Assembly: GCA_028565635.1 (NCBI GenBank)
Contig: JAOXYB010021093.1
Coordinates: 1 to 17,345 of the forward strand
DNA length: 17,345 bases
Origin: Phoronis ovalis
Taxonomy: Eukaryota; Phoronida; Phoronidae
Reading direction: 5' to 3'
Under the pieces are notes generated by a model. It worked only from the letters and a program-made list of their open reading frames with translations. It was not told the DNA's origin and ran no database searches. Below, one piece after another: positions 16,705 through 17,345 of the stretch (positions within the stretch are counted from its first letter, which is position 1; each line of letters starts with the position of its first letter). Made by a program: the position numbers and the translations under genes.

Positions 16705-17345
16705 TAGCTACAAAACACGTGTTCAGAAATAACTGTGAAAGTGCTATGATACCAAAGACTATGATATATAGTGCAACAAATAAAAGTACAATTTGTTCTT
16801 TTGTTGTTCAAATTCATGTTTTAAAAGTATTCTTATATGTCATCAGTTTATATGAACCTTCAGCTTCATCAGCAAGAAAAGTGGAAGTACAAGTAACACG
16901 CGCAGCATGGTATGGGCGCAAGTTAAAGCTCCAGTACACTAAAAACCAAATGTGCAAAAAATGTTAATTACATGAACTGCATTTAAAATCAGACACAGTT
17001 GCGAACTTGTTTGAAAGCCTAGCTATACCTTGAACATTGTAACAATGTTTGTATCTACCGGGTGCAACAAACAAAAAAACGCCTGTATTTTGGCATGAAT
17101 TTAATCCACGCACTATACCATTTAGTACCGTAGTGGTATTTTTCTGTAAATTTATGTAATTGAGACTGTAAAGTTGTTTATTTAATATGTAATTGAGACT
17201 AACTCGTTTCGGCGCAGTGCCTTTTAAAATCATCATAGTCTGCTGTATAGCGAAATTTAACTTTAAAATTTAAATTGTCATTATTGTATTGAGATATATA
17301 CTTATATTACATACAGCGGATTCCCTCCGCACGTCTATCTGTATT

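Larger units (their letters stand above)
13986..17345. other. 3' UTR and downstream flank without a recognisable gene
   Basis: AT-rich on both strands with only short open frames, none carrying a domain, a GWW-type SH3 motif or convincing exon boundaries. It includes the repeats listed separately. ATGTAATTGAGACT occurs twice (17154-17167 and 17187-17200), a short direct repeat. The stretch 16850-16967 is somewhat richer in mixed codons but is not recognised. Confidence 0.6.

Noticed and set aside
16719-16967. 82-codon open frame with a KVEVQVTRAAWYGRKLKL-like end
   Set aside because: The last third looks slightly more protein-like, but I recognise no family and it overlaps the edge of the flank repeats; too weak to call a gene or transposon remnant.
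13986-17345. Search for a fourth SH3 exon downstream
   Set aside because: No frame contains an ALYDF-like start or a GWW motif, so none is reported; it could still lie beyond the right edge.
1-17345. CRISPR arrays, tRNA or rRNA genes, prokaryotic operons
   Set aside because: No regularly spaced identical repeats, no tRNA T-loop/anticodon layout and no rRNA-like sequence were seen; gene structure is spliceosomal.

Overview
This is nuclear DNA from an animal. It is AT-rich, holds two intron-split genes with GT-AG junctions, and carries microsatellites, hairpin-type repeats and degenerate dispersed repeats. The protein sequences and repeat style suggest a lophotrochozoan invertebrate, most likely a mollusc. 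That placement is inference; nothing in the window proves the phylum.

Two genes lie head to head. On the minus strand (7313 down to 593, running off the left edge) is a prominin-like gene. Eight coding exons join in frame into the first 390 residues: signal peptide, extracellular N-terminus, transmembrane segment 1, the diagnostic Cys-rich cytosolic loop, transmembrane segment 2, and the start of the first large extracellular loop. On the plus strand (7860 to 13985) is a complete nine-exon gene for a 542-residue PX plus three-SH3 scaffold of the SH3PXD2 (Tks4/Tks5) / p47phox organizer superfamily. All exons join without a frame break and end at a TGA at 13983-13985.

The start codons are 546 bases apart, so 7314-7859 is probably a shared bidirectional promoter. 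It holds a YY1-like AAAATGGCG motif, two overlapping TCAAGGTCA nuclear-receptor half-sites and a likely splice acceptor just before the scaffold start codon. Prominins organise plasma-membrane protrusions. Tks proteins bind phosphoinositides and build podosomes or supply NADPH oxidases. Co-regulation of the two is an attractive but unproven idea.

Repeats: intron 1 of the scaffold gene carries a long foldback (8217-8793) and a compound microsatellite (8921-9014). Prominin intron 2 carries a 400-bp G-rich repeat block bounded by 11-bp inverted repeats (5915-6314). Intron 5 of the scaffold gene contains an old internal duplication. The 3' flank (13986-17345) has no recognisable gene but holds a 31-bp tandem repeat, a 213-bp direct duplication and a pair of mutually exclusive small hairpins.

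The best candidate for something under-described is the scaffold. Its PX domain and third SH3 look like Tks, its second SH3 looks like p47phox, a basic proline-rich linker resembles an autoinhibitory region, and the protein stops after three SH3 domains. I see no tRNA, rRNA, CRISPR or prokaryotic feature.
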